Shown: positions 12,901 through 19,398 of the stretch, piece by piece
How the letters are laid out: the number at the start of each line of letters is the position of its first letter
How positions within the stretch are numbered: the first letter of the stretch is position 1
Assembly: GCA_031382215.1 (NCBI GenBank)
Contig: JANMYQ010000073.1
Span: 1 to 19,398, forward strand
From: LGRD01 sp031382215
GTDB taxonomy: Bacteria > Pseudomonadota > Gammaproteobacteria > Burkholderiales > Burkholderiaceae_C
DNA: 19,398 nucleotides
Direction: 5' to 3'
Position numbers and translations under genes: made by a program
The notes under the pieces: generated by a model
What the model saw: the letters and a program-made list of their open reading frames with translations, nothing else
Told to the model about the DNA's origin: nothing
Databases searched by the model: none

Positions 12901-15804
12901 CAAGACATCGTGCACGCCTGGTCATTGACCGGCGCGGCGCCCGCGCCCGAGGCCACGAACGTCGACGCCGCGCTCGACCAGCAGACGCCGGGCTTCTACA
13001 GTCTGCTCTCGCTGGCCCAGGCGCTAGGCAGCGAAGACGTGACCGAGGCGATTAACCTCGTCGTGCTGACCGACCACGTGCAAAACGTGGCCGGCGACGC
13101 CGCGCTGCAACCCGCCAAGGCCACGGTGCTCGGCGCATGTCGCGTGCTGCCGCGCGAGTTCCCGAACCTGCGCGCGCGTGCGGTCGACGTGGCGCTGCCG
13201 CCGGGCGCCTCGTGGCAATTCGATCGCCTGGTCGCGAACGTGGCTGCCGAGCTGGCATCGGGCGATTCCGCCGAAACTATCGCCTTGCGCGGTGGCGAAC
13301 GCTGGGTGCTCGACCATGCACCGGCGCGGCTCGACCTGCCCACCACGCCGATTCAGCGCCTGCGCCCGCACGGCGTGTACCTGATCACCGGCGGCCTCGG
13401 CGGTGTCGGCCTCGCCATGGCCGAGCACCTGGCGGCGCGCTTCCAAGCGCGGCTGGTGCTGCTCGGTCGGACCGCGCTGCCGGCGCGTGAACAGTGGGAT
13501 GCACTGCTCGCGCAAGCCGATGGCGGCGCCGTGGCGCAGCGCATTCGCCAGGTGCGCGCGCTCGAATCGCACGGCGCCGAGGTGATGCTCGCCGCCGCAG
13601 ACGTGACGAACCTGGCGCAGATGCAAAACGTTGTGCGCGATGCCCGCCAACGCTTCGGCACTCTTCATGGCGTGTTGCACACCGCAGGCGTGATCGACGA
13701 CGGCGTGGTGCAGTTGAAGGACGCAACCGCTGCCGCCGCCGTCCTCGCGCCGAAGCTGCAAGGCACGCTGGTACTGGAGGCAGCGCTGGCCGGTGTGGCG
13801 CTCGACTTCACGATGCTGTTTTCGTCGATCAGCGCGTTCTCGGGCCTCGCCGGGCAGGTCGACTACGCCGCCGCGAACGCCTTCCTCGACGCCTATGCGC
13901 ACGCACGTGGCGCGCGCGATGGCAGCTTCACCGTGGCAGTGAACTGGAGCGCCTGGGCCGAAGTCGGCATGGCCGCAGCGATGGCGCGCCAGCTCGGCAT
14001 CGCCGGAAACGCTGAACCGACATTCGACAGCGGTAGCGCGGTCGGCCACCCGCTAATCGACCGCTGCCTGCGACAGAGCGCCGGCGAACGCCTCTACGCC
14101 ACCCGCTTCGCGACCGCGAGCCACTGGCTGCTCGACGAACACCGCGTGCGCGGCGGCGAGGCGCTGATCCCGGGCACCGGCTACCTCGATCTGCTGCGCG
14201 CTGCCTACCACCATGGCCGCAGCAGCGATGCGCCGATCGAGCTGCACGACGTGACCTTCCTCGCTCCGTTCGTCGTGCGCCAGGGCGAGACGCGTGAACT
14301 GCGCGTGCAGCTCAAGCGTGCCGGCGCGAAAGCCTGGCGCTTCGCGGTACGCAGCGAAACCAGCGACGGCTGGGTCGACCATGTGCGTGGCCAGATCGCC
14401 GATGCCGCGCCCGCCGTGGTGAGCTCGGCCGCACCCGGCCCGGTGATCGAACGCTGCCACAGTCGCAGTCAGGCATTCACGGGCGGTGAACAGCCGGTGC
14501 ACCTGCAGTTCGGCCCGCGCTGGGGCAACCTGCGCCGCATTCACTACGGCACGCACGAGGCGATGGCACGGCTCGAACTACCAGCCGCGTTCCAGACCGA
14601 CTTGGCGCAGTTCACACTGCACCCGGCGCTGATGGACATGGCCACGGCTGCCGCGCAGGCGCTGGTGCCTGGTTACGACGAACGCGAAGATTTTTTCGTA
14701 CCGGCGTCCTATGGCCGCGTGACGGTGCACCACCCGCTCGTGCCGCAGGTCTGGAGCCACATCCGCTACCGCGCCGATGAAGCCGCCGGCAAGGACCTCG
14801 CTACCTATGACGTGACGATCACCGACGCCGACGGCCGGGTGCTCGTCGAGGTGGCCGAGTTCACGATGATCCGCGTGCGTGACAAAGCGCTGCTCGGCGC
14901 GGCACCGGCAGCAAACGCCGTTGCCACGCCGGCCACAGAGCCCGCGCGAGCCCATGCCACCGCCAACCATGTTCTCGAACTGGGTCTGCGCGACGGCATC
15001 CGCAACGACGAGGGCGCCGAGATTCTGGAGCGGGTGCTCGCCGCCGGCGCGGCGCCGCAGATCGTGGTGTCGCCGCAGCAGTTGTGTGCGATGGTCGCGA
15101 AGCTGCGCGAGCCGGCCGGGTCGGCGGCAGCCGGCGCGGGTGCGCCGGAGGCCGCAGCTCCGGCTCGCGATCTGTCGGCGCTCGAGACCGCGCTGCAGTC
15201 GCACGAGGCGGTGCGCGAGGCCGCGGCCAGCGCGCACGGCGAGCGCATCGTCGCCTACGTGGTCTACGACCCGGACTACAGCGTCACCGTCAGCGAACTG
15301 CGCCGTCACGTGCGCGCCGCGGTGCCAGACGATCTGGTGCCGCAGACCTTTGTCGAACTCGACACGCTGCCGCGCCTGCCGGACGGTACGCTCGACCGCT
15401 CATCGTTGCCCAGCCCGTTTGCCGAGGAACGCGCGGCTGTCGCGCCGCGCACACCTTCCGAGCAGGCGATCGGTGCGCTATGGCAGGAGTTATTGGGTGC
15501 CACCAGCGTCGGCGTGCACGACAACTTCTTCGATATTGGCGGTCACTCGCTGCTCTCGGTGCGCTTCATCTCTCGGCTCTACAAGAAGCTTGGCGTGCGG
15601 TTGCTGCACGAGCATGTGGTGGTCAGCACGCTGGAACAACTTGCCGCGAAGTGCGAGCAGGTCGCCGGTAAAGCTTTGGCGGCTGAACCGATCCAATCCG
15701 ATGTGCTGGCGAGAGCCGGCGCTTCCGATGCACCCGCACCCGCGGCTGTCGCGCCAAAGGGCTTGTTCGCCACCGTCCGCAAGGCCGTCCTCGGCAACAG
15801 GTGA
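9901..15804 (+). CDS. Type I PKS: KS-AT-KR-DH-(A C-terminal remnant)-carrier protein
   Basis: 1967 residues from ATG 9901, 20 nt after the previous stop; a TTG at 9877 overlapping that stop is an alternative. KS (about 8-440): Cys184 in TACSTS, His320 in EAHGTGT, His360 in NIGHTD. AT (about 530-880): Ser633 in GHSMGEY with VAAHS at 728-732, which points to malonyl-CoA rather than methylmalonyl. KR (structural half from about 905, catalytic half 1160-1370): TGGLGGVG, Tyr1322 in VDYAAANAF; the IDD motif and lack of the A-type Trp suggest B-type. DH (about 1395-1680): His1414 in DEHRVRGG and Asp1579 in HPALMD. Then a linker (EGAEILERVLAAG, IVVSPQQL) and an orphan adenylation C-terminal subdomain (about 1755-1845) whose A10 motif reads PDGTLDR. 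The carrier protein has Ser1883 in DIGGHSLL. A basic C-terminal tail (GLFATVRKAVLGNR) could be a docking element. No thioesterase or reductase is present. It should extend the carrier-bound starter by one malonyl unit, reduce and dehydrate it. Confidence 0.9.
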   Translation: MTSPISDTFDTDIAVVGMAGRFPGARNIAEFWRNLREGVESVVAFTDKQLLAAGVDPKELADPNYVRAGAVLPDMEGFDAPFFGFSPREASVMDPQHRHFLECAWEALEDAGHVPSRFAGSIGVFGGSGHNAYMPYNLLTNPKLMASMGFFLVRHTGNDKDFLTTRVSYLLDLKGPSVNVQTACSTSLVAMHMGVQSLLARECDMALAGGVTIELPHRHGYLYREGEILSPDGHCRSFDAQSEGTVFGSGVGIVVLRRLADALAGGDHIHCVIKGSAINNDGSGKVGYLAPSVDGQAQAIAEALAIANVSADTIGYVEAHGTGTPVGDPIEVAALTQAFRQSTEQSGYCGIGSVKSNIGHTDTAAGVASFIKVAMALQHRELPPSLHFGTPNPACDFEGSPFVVNATLKAWTPRPGVPRRAGISSLGVGGTNAHIVVEESPATEPAGPARAHQLLLLSAKTPVALERAASALAEHLQDHPGIDLSDAAYTLQVGRQAMKQRRALVARDAADAAAALSANDAQRVYAHAGNEQPRGVAFMFAGGGAQYPNMGADLYSSEAMFRATVDECLTLLARHSPLDFRAALMPAAGQDSAAASLLEKPALALPALFTVQLAQAKLWMSWGLEPAAMIGHSMGEYTAAHLAGVFSLDDALALVALRGRLFESLPEGGMLSVPMAADELRALMPAELSIAAVNGPQLCVASGPVRAIEALQQQLEARDVDAARVRISVAAHSSMLEPILAEFGSFFRGIRMNAPQRPFVSNLSGNWITPAEATDAAYWVRHLRQTVQFAQGLSLLLADDGHVLLEVGPGRTLASLARQHPGRPAAQPVFNSLRHPDEQVHDQAFVLGVLGKLWAHGAEVDWKAFHGDALRHRVPLPTYPFEHQRHWVEPGKTPAADNAAAELTLDRRNDVADWFYRPQWRRAELPAAVAPTPRTLVFEDGCAFGARLARHLRGVGREVVSVRAGAAYAREGADAFTVRAGNADDHAELIGTLKAESRLPQDIVHAWSLTGAAPAPEATNVDAALDQQTPGFYSLLSLAQALGSEDVTEAINLVVLTDHVQNVAGDAALQPAKATVLGACRVLPREFPNLRARAVDVALPPGASWQFDRLVANVAAELASGDSAETIALRGGERWVLDHAPARLDLPTTPIQRLRPHGVYLITGGLGGVGLAMAEHLAARFQARLVLLGRTALPAREQWDALLAQADGGAVAQRIRQVRALESHGAEVMLAAADVTNLAQMQNVVRDARQRFGTLHGVLHTAGVIDDGVVQLKDATAAAAVLAPKLQGTLVLEAALAGVALDFTMLFSSISAFSGLAGQVDYAAANAFLDAYAHARGARDGSFTVAVNWSAWAEVGMAAAMARQLGIAGNAEPTFDSGSAVGHPLIDRCLRQSAGERLYATRFATASHWLLDEHRVRGGEALIPGTGYLDLLRAAYHHGRSSDAPIELHDVTFLAPFVVRQGETRELRVQLKRAGAKAWRFAVRSETSDGWVDHVRGQIADAAPAVVSSAAPGPVIERCHSRSQAFTGGEQPVHLQFGPRWGNLRRIHYGTHEAMARLELPAAFQTDLAQFTLHPALMDMATAAAQALVPGYDEREDFFVPASYGRVTVHHPLVPQVWSHIRYRADEAAGKDLATYDVTITDADGRVLVEVAEFTMIRVRDKALLGAAPAANAVATPATEPARAHATANHVLELGLRDGIRNDEGAEILERVLAAGAAPQIVVSPQQLCAMVAKLREPAGSAAAGAGAPEAAAPARDLSALETALQSHEAVREAAASAHGERIVAYVVYDPDYSVTVSELRRHVRAAVPDDLVPQTFVELDTLPRLPDGTLDRSSLPSPFAEERAAVAPRTPSEQAIGALWQELLGATSVGVHDNFFDIGGHSLLSVRFISRLYKKLGVRLLHEHVVVSTLEQLAAKCEQVAGKALAAEPIQSDVLARAGASDAPAPAAVAPKGLFATVRKAVLGNR

Positions 15805-15808
15805 GAAT

Positions 15809-16582
15809 TTGAATCCATTCTTCTTCGGCCGATCAGAGCAACCGCTGTTCGGTATCTACCACCCCGCCAAGGGCGATGTTCGCGGCCATGGTGTTGTCCT
15901 TTGTCCGCCGATCGGGCAGGAATACATGCGCACTCACAGGGCACTTCGTCAGCTGGCGCTTCACTTGACCAAGGCTGGCTTCGACGTGCTGCGCTTCGAC
16001 TTTTCGGGTATCGGCGATTCGGCCGGCGACAATGAGCTCGCGTCACTGCTCGCATGGCAGGCGGATACTGCGCTGGCCATCGACGAACTCAAGGACACTG
16101 CCAACGTAAAGCGCGTGTCGGTGGTCGGCATCCGCATTGGAGCCAGCGTTGCCTACCTTGCGACGCGTGAACGCGACGACATTGACACCGTGGTGCTCTG
16201 GGATCCCGTGGTTCATGGCAAAGAGTATGTCGACGAGTTGATCGCGTTAGCTGACGAGGCCGGCAGCGCCCCACCTGGCCAAACCATTGGCGTTACCGGC
16301 TTTGCGCTGACAGCGGCGTTCCGCGACGAACTGCGGGCTTTCGACCTCACCAGTGTTGGATCGTCGAGGACGCGCCAGCTATTTCAGGTTGCATCCGAGC
16401 CGCGCAGCGCGTATGACCACTTGCGGGAGCAATTCAAGTCGCTCGGCGGCCGCTTCCAACATGCGGACATTCCCAGCGGGGGCAGCTGGGATGCTGCTGA
16501 GCAGATGGGCGCAGTGTTGTTGCCGCAAGGCATCATTCAAGGCATCGTTTCTCAACTCTCCGGGCCGTCGTGCACGCCATGA
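15809..16582 (+). CDS. Alpha/beta-hydrolase-fold protein lacking the nucleophile
   Basis: 257 residues from a TTG start (NPFFFGRSEQPLFGIYHP...), with AGGTGAG at 15799-15805 as ribosome site overlapping the PKS stop. The open frame extends upstream inside the PKS gene in another frame, but that part is a shadow. The fold is shown by GVVLCPPIGQEYMRTHRALR, then DVLRFDFSGIGDSAGD, then the elbow strand VVGIRIGASVAYLA. At the nucleophile position of GxSxG there is Arg109 (G-I-R-I-G), and I find no clear catalytic His near the C-terminus. From memory this resembles the 'hydrolase 2' proteins of exosortase A loci, which also carry an Arg-type elbow. It may be a non-catalytic partner or acyl-binding protein for the next gene product. 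Tight spacing to the PKS and a 4-nt overlap with the next gene mark it as part of the same operon. Confidence 0.75.
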   Translation: MNPFFFGRSEQPLFGIYHPAKGDVRGHGVVLCPPIGQEYMRTHRALRQLALHLTKAGFDVLRFDFSGIGDSAGDNELASLLAWQADTALAIDELKDTANVKRVSVVGIRIGASVAYLATRERDDIDTVVLWDPVVHGKEYVDELIALADEAGSAPPGQTIGVTGFALTAAFRDELRAFDLTSVGSSRTRQLFQVASEPRSAYDHLREQFKSLGGRFQHADIPSGGSWDAAEQMGAVLLPQGIIQGIVSQLSGPSCTP

Positions 16583-17481
16583 ACTACCGTGAAAAGGCCA
16601 TTCGGCTTGGCAAGGAAACCCCACTGATGGCGATCGTGACCGAGCCGCCGGCGGGAATTGCAGCTAGCGGAAAAGGTGTGGTGCTTCTCAACGCGGGCCT
16701 GCTGCACCGCGTTGGGCCGTCGCGCCTGAACGTTCAGATCGCGCGAAAGCTGGCGCCCCTCGGCCACGTCAGCTTGCGCTTCGACTTCTCAGGCATCGGC
16801 GACAGTGAAGCGCGCCGCGACGGCTTGCCCTTCGAGCGCAGTTCGGTGCTGGAGGTGCAGGATGCGATGGCCGCGCTCGCAGCGCGCGGGGTACGCGACT
16901 ACACATTGGCGGGCCTATGCTCCGGAGCAGACGCGGCGTTCCTCACTGCGCTTTCCGATACGCGTGTGACGGGCTTGATCATGATGGATCCGTGGATTTA
17001 TCACACGGCCCGCTATCACCTTTGCCGCTACCTTTCGAAGGTGCTAGACGCAAAGAGTTGGCGCAACTTAGTCACCGGCGATCTGGTGCTTCGTCGGGTT
17101 CTGCGGCCGGCTTTTGCGAAGATGTTCATGTCTCCAGAGCCCCATGAAAACGTCAACGTTGTGGTGGCGCACTATGCCCGCGACTTCCCTCCTCGTGATG
17201 AGGTGCAACAGCAAGTAGCTTTGTTGGTGCGACGTGGAGTGCGCATGCTGAACATATTCTCGGGAGGCATGCCGGAGCATGTGAGCTATCAAGGTCAGTA
17301 CCGTGACTGCTTCCGTGAGATTGACTTCGGTGACTTGTTGTCGGAGCATTTCGACGGGAAGGCCGAGCACATTTTCTCGGCACTTCGCCACCAGCGATGG
17401 ATTGGTGACTTGGTTACGGCTTGGTTTTCCCCACGTGAATCTGAGGACCTCGCCGGGGCTGCGACCTTACGGGCTGTGTAA
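16579..17481 (+). CDS. Alpha/beta hydrolase with Cys in the nucleophile elbow
   Basis: 300 residues. The ATG at 16579 overlaps the previous stop as ATGA; a GTG at 16570 is an alternative that adds three residues. Motifs: GKGVVLLNAGLLHRVGPSRL, HVSLRFDFSGIGDSEA, elbow LAGLCSGADAAF with Cys114 in the GxCxG position (as in dienelactone hydrolases), MMDPWIYHTARYHL, and a C-terminal His264 in KAEHIFSALRHQRW. It is a paralogue of the preceding protein in fold and in the DFSGIGDS stretch. It resembles 'hydrolase 1' of exosortase/EPS loci and is a likely candidate to release or transfer the chain, since the synthetases have no thioesterase. This role is inferred from context. It is the last gene of the operon. 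Confidence 0.8.
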   Translation: MNYREKAIRLGKETPLMAIVTEPPAGIAASGKGVVLLNAGLLHRVGPSRLNVQIARKLAPLGHVSLRFDFSGIGDSEARRDGLPFERSSVLEVQDAMAALAARGVRDYTLAGLCSGADAAFLTALSDTRVTGLIMMDPWIYHTARYHLCRYLSKVLDAKSWRNLVTGDLVLRRVLRPAFAKMFMSPEPHENVNVVVAHYARDFPPRDEVQQQVALLVRRGVRMLNIFSGGMPEHVSYQGQYRDCFREIDFGDLLSEHFDGKAEHIFSALRHQRWIGDLVTAWFSPRESEDLAGAATLRAV

Positions 17482-17488
17482 TCGTCAT

Positions 17489-17520
17489 CGTGTGGGATGA
17501 GCGAGCGCAATCGCCACACG
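17489..17520. terminator. Inverted repeat between convergent genes, possible terminator
   Basis: CGTGTGG (17489-17495) pairs with CCACACG (17514-17520); the stem can extend inward with GAT/ATC and one bulged base. It lies 8 nt after the stop of the second hydrolase and upstream of the convergent EEP gene's stop. No T-run follows, so intrinsic termination is uncertain. A further CCACAC at about 17532-17537 offers an alternative partner. Confidence 0.35.
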
Positions 17521-17595
17521 GGTGGTGTCAGAAGCCACACTGACAATGCCGAAAGCGAGTGTCAAGCGTCTATGGGACTCACTGTCGCACTCTAT

Positions 17596-18684
17596 CTACT
17601 CCCGTTTTAGCCACAAGTCGGCGATGACAGGACGATGCTCGGAGCCTTCCTTGCTGCCGGCAAAGCAGCCGATCACGCCGAGCGTTCGGCTCACAAGGAT
17701 GTGATCGATCCGTAGGAAGCTAATGCCGGGCCGAAGTGCGTGACCACTGGTGTAACCATAGCCTTCTCCAGCACTCGAGAAGGCGTCGCGCAGGCCCGCA
17801 TTGAGCAATGTTCTAACGACCGGGGAACCTTCCGGCGCGTTCAGGTCGCCCGCGACGATCACAGGTCTGGAGCCGGTCACAATCGCGGCCGACAGCGCCT
17901 GCGCCTGTGCCATGCGATCTTCGAAGTTTTGCCGCCAGACGTCGAACCCTGCGAAACCTTCGTGCCGCGCCGCGTTTAGTCCTTCCCGGGGTGACAGAAA
18001 GTGCACAGCGAACAAGTCGATTTCGAGGCCTCCTGCTACCAGAGTACAACGCAGATAAGTGTGCGCCCGGTCTCTAAAGTCAATCTTTCCTGGTTTGCAA
18101 TTCCGCAAGGGGTATCGGCTTGCGACGACGTACTGTCCGTAGTCGTAAAGCGTGCGGTCACCGAACATTGTGCGCACTGGTTGCGGCAGCAACTCCTTCG
18201 AGCCGACCAGTTGCTGCGCGTCCTGCAGTACGAGTATGTCCGGATCGTTTTGCAGCACTTCCCAGGCGATCCGTCCGTACGAGTCGGAGCGTTCGTTGGC
18301 CAAGTATGACTTGACGTTGTAGGTCATCACCCGCAGCCGCTGCGACCCCTTGTCGGGGCTGCCCCAGACCAGTCCCATGACAACGGTAGTCACTAGGCCG
18401 AACGCCAGCAAGGCCGCGATTCGCCATACATTCCCGAGCCAAAGCGACGCAAGCACCGCTAGCCCGGCGGCAAGCAGGTAGACCGGGTAGGGCACATAGC
18501 GCGCCAACTCGAGCCACCAGGTGCCCGGGTCGTTCACGGTGTAGGCCGCCGACAGAAGCACGATGGAGCCAACGACTGTTCCCACGAAGCAGTTCACGGT
18601 GCAGAGGAACAATGAATGGCCGGCTCTGGCGATGGGAAGCTCCGTGTCGTCGTGGTTAGCTTGTTTCGCGTGCCAGCGACGCAC
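17596..18684 (-). CDS. Membrane-anchored EEP (endonuclease/exonuclease/phosphatase) family protein
   Basis: 362 residues from a GTG at 18684; no strong ribosome site is visible, so the start is uncertain by a few codons. Three hydrophobic segments (about 24-50, 64-84, 88-108) precede a soluble EEP domain (about 115-362). Active-site features: MTYN (Asn123), ILVLQD (Asp155 where the family usually has the metal-binding Glu), VHFLSPREG, AGDLN (Asp280, Asn282), RIDHILVS and SEHRPV (His350). Members hydrolyse phosphodiesters of nucleic acids, lipids or phosphoinositides with Mg2+. The three-helix anchor and the likely periplasmic catalytic domain point to an extracytoplasmic substrate, but none can be named. 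It faces the synthetase operon head to head at the 3' ends and is the intact paralogue of the pseudogene at 2008-2699. Confidence 0.85.
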   Translation of the reverse strand: MRRWHAKQANHDDTELPIARAGHSLFLCTVNCFVGTVVGSIVLLSAAYTVNDPGTWWLELARYVPYPVYLLAAGLAVLASLWLGNVWRIAALLAFGLVTTVVMGLVWGSPDKGSQRLRVMTYNVKSYLANERSDSYGRIAWEVLQNDPDILVLQDAQQLVGSKELLPQPVRTMFGDRTLYDYGQYVVASRYPLRNCKPGKIDFRDRAHTYLRCTLVAGGLEIDLFAVHFLSPREGLNAARHEGFAGFDVWRQNFEDRMAQAQALSAAIVTGSRPVIVAGDLNAPEGSPVVRTLLNAGLRDAFSSAGEGYGYTSGHALRPGISFLRIDHILVSRTLGVIGCFAGSKEGSEHRPVIADLWLKRE

Positions 18685-19066
18685 GCGTCACGGCGTAGAT
18701 GATGGCGCCGCCAGAACCGACAAAGCCGACCGAAGGGCTCGAAGCGTGGTGGCCGGCGATGCTGCCGGCCTGCGCTCAGTTCGCTTGGCGCGGCAGGGTC
18801 TAGAAGGTCTGGGTGCTATCGCAGTAAGTCGCCAAGCCCCCTAACATTGTCGCGCGTTGGAATGACGGGTTGTCGATGTCCAATGGATTCAAGCCTATTC
18901 GGTGTTGCCTTACTCAGCCTGGTCGGAGTTTGTCGCTGATGATGACCTATTGCTCAATGAGTTCGCCTGTAGCTCGACGAAGCAAGAAGGGCACGGGTCT
19001 GTCACGTTTGCGGGCCATGTGAATCGTTGCATACTCTCTCGCCAACGGTACTGTGGCCTGCTCGAA
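18685..19066. other. Gene-free stretch between divergent genes
   Basis: No supported gene. It contains one strong perfect inverted repeat, GGCCGGC 18751-18757 with GCCGGCC 18764-18770, loop GATGCT, without an adjacent T-run on either strand. The region should hold the promoters of the divergent EEP gene and lipoprotein gene, but I could not make a confident -35/-10 call. A short minus-strand reading frame ending at 18657 (SVGFVGSGGAIIYAVTRASL) has no start codon and overlaps the EEP start, so it is left uncalled. Confidence 0.5.
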
Positions 19067-19398
19067 ATGACCACGACGCACTCTCCACCCCCCGCTGCCG
19101 TGCCCGCTGACCCGGCAGCCGAGCCGTCCCGTCGCGGTGTGCTGTGCGTCTTGTGGGTCTGGACCGGTCTCGGCGCTTCGTTGACGGCTTGTGGTGGCGG
19201 GTCGTCACCGAGCCCTGTCGCGGCTTCGGCGGCGCCAACACCGACTCCGCCTGCCCCACCTGCGCCCACCCCACCAGCACCAGCACCAGCACCAGCACCA
19301 GCACCAGCACCAGCACCAGCACCAGCACCAGCACCAGCACCAGCACCAGCACCAGCACCAGCACCAGCACCAGCACCAGCACCAGCGCCAGCGCCAGC
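19067..19398 (+). CDS. Lipoprotein with Ala-Pro linker (N-terminal part; runs off window)
   Basis: The frame from ATG 19067 is open to the window end (110 codons). After a polar, proline-rich 21-residue leader comes RRGVLCVLWVWTGLGASLTAC-type signal sequence: Arg22-Arg23, a hydrophobic helix and lipobox L39-T40-A41-C42 followed by GGGSS. This predicts a lipid-anchored protein. From about residue 58 it becomes Pro-rich and then a pure (Ala-Pro)n linker encoded by CCAGCA hexamers. The functional domain lies beyond the window. The plan matches the lipoprotein at the other end of the window (lipobox, GGG, Ala-Pro linker), although there the linker follows an Ig-like domain. The unusually long n-region may mean the true start is further in, but no better start codon keeps the Arg pair. 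Confidence 0.7.
   Translation, partial: MTTTHSPPPAAVPADPAAEPSRRGVLCVLWVWTGLGASLTACGGGSSPSPVAASAAPTPTPPAPPAPTPPAPAPAPAPAPAPAPAPAPAPAPAPAPAPAPAPAPAPAPAP
19274..19398. repeat. Hexamer array (CCAGCA), about 20 units, reaching the window end
   Basis: A near-perfect CCAGCA tandem repeat that ends in two CCAGCG units at the window edge and may continue. It encodes the Ala-Pro linker of the plus-strand lipoprotein. It is the reverse complement of the TGCTGG units at 743-893, so the two arrays form long inverted repeats about 18.4 kb apart. Confidence 0.95.

Noticed and set aside
14879..15808. Upstream open part of the first hydrolase frame
   Set aside because: It lies inside the PKS gene in a different frame and reads as Arg/Ser-rich nonsense; the TTG at 15809 has a good ribosome site.

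Overview
The window comes from a high-GC Gram-negative bacterium, most likely a betaproteobacterium of the Burkholderiales type. That assignment is an inference from the codon use, the lipoproteins with an Ala-Cys-Gly-Gly-Gly lipobox and Ala-Pro linkers, a Tat-exported IorB-like molybdenum hydroxylase, and small hydrolases resembling those of exosortase/EPS loci. No rRNA, tRNA, CRISPR array or intact transposase was seen.

Layout. (1) 1-1345 (minus): 5' part of a lipoprotein with an Ig-like domain, a hexamer-encoded (Ala-Pro)n linker and a right-handed beta-helix. (2) 1346-2007: no gene, but a cluster of inverted repeats and a 192-bp element with terminal inverted repeats flanked by TA (a MITE or decayed insertion sequence). 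(3) 2008-2699 (minus): a broken, internally deleted copy of a membrane-anchored endonuclease/exonuclease/phosphatase (EEP) gene. (4) 2779-5016 (plus): an IorB-like molybdopterin hydroxylase with a Tat signal. (5) 5017-5188: a leader with two competing hairpins and a 31-codon ORF whose stop overlaps the next start. (6) 5189-17481 (plus): four tightly packed genes of a compact hybrid NRPS/PKS cluster. (7) 17596-18684 (minus): an intact paralogue of the broken EEP gene. (8) 19067 to the end (plus): start of a second lipoprotein with the same hexamer-encoded Ala-Pro linker.

The cluster is the main finding. The first synthetase reads formyltransferase - degenerate condensation-like segment - adenylation domain interrupted by a luciferase-like monooxygenase - carrier protein. 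The specificity residues read by eye resemble a glycine code. The second reads KS - AT (malonyl type) - KR (B type) - DH - orphan adenylation C-terminal subdomain - carrier protein. The DH lies after the KR, and there is no thioesterase. Two alpha/beta-hydrolase-fold proteins follow: one has Arg where the nucleophile should be, the other Cys. By collinearity, and without oxidation by the monooxygenase, the line would make a carrier-bound 4-formamidobut-2-enoyl chain, which the hydrolases could release or transfer. The molybdenum hydroxylase could be a tailoring enzyme, but its link to the cluster is only positional.

The cluster sits between two same-strand copies of the EEP gene, and farther out between two oppositely oriented CCAGCA hexamer arrays. 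Both arrangements suggest past rearrangement or insertion of the cluster.
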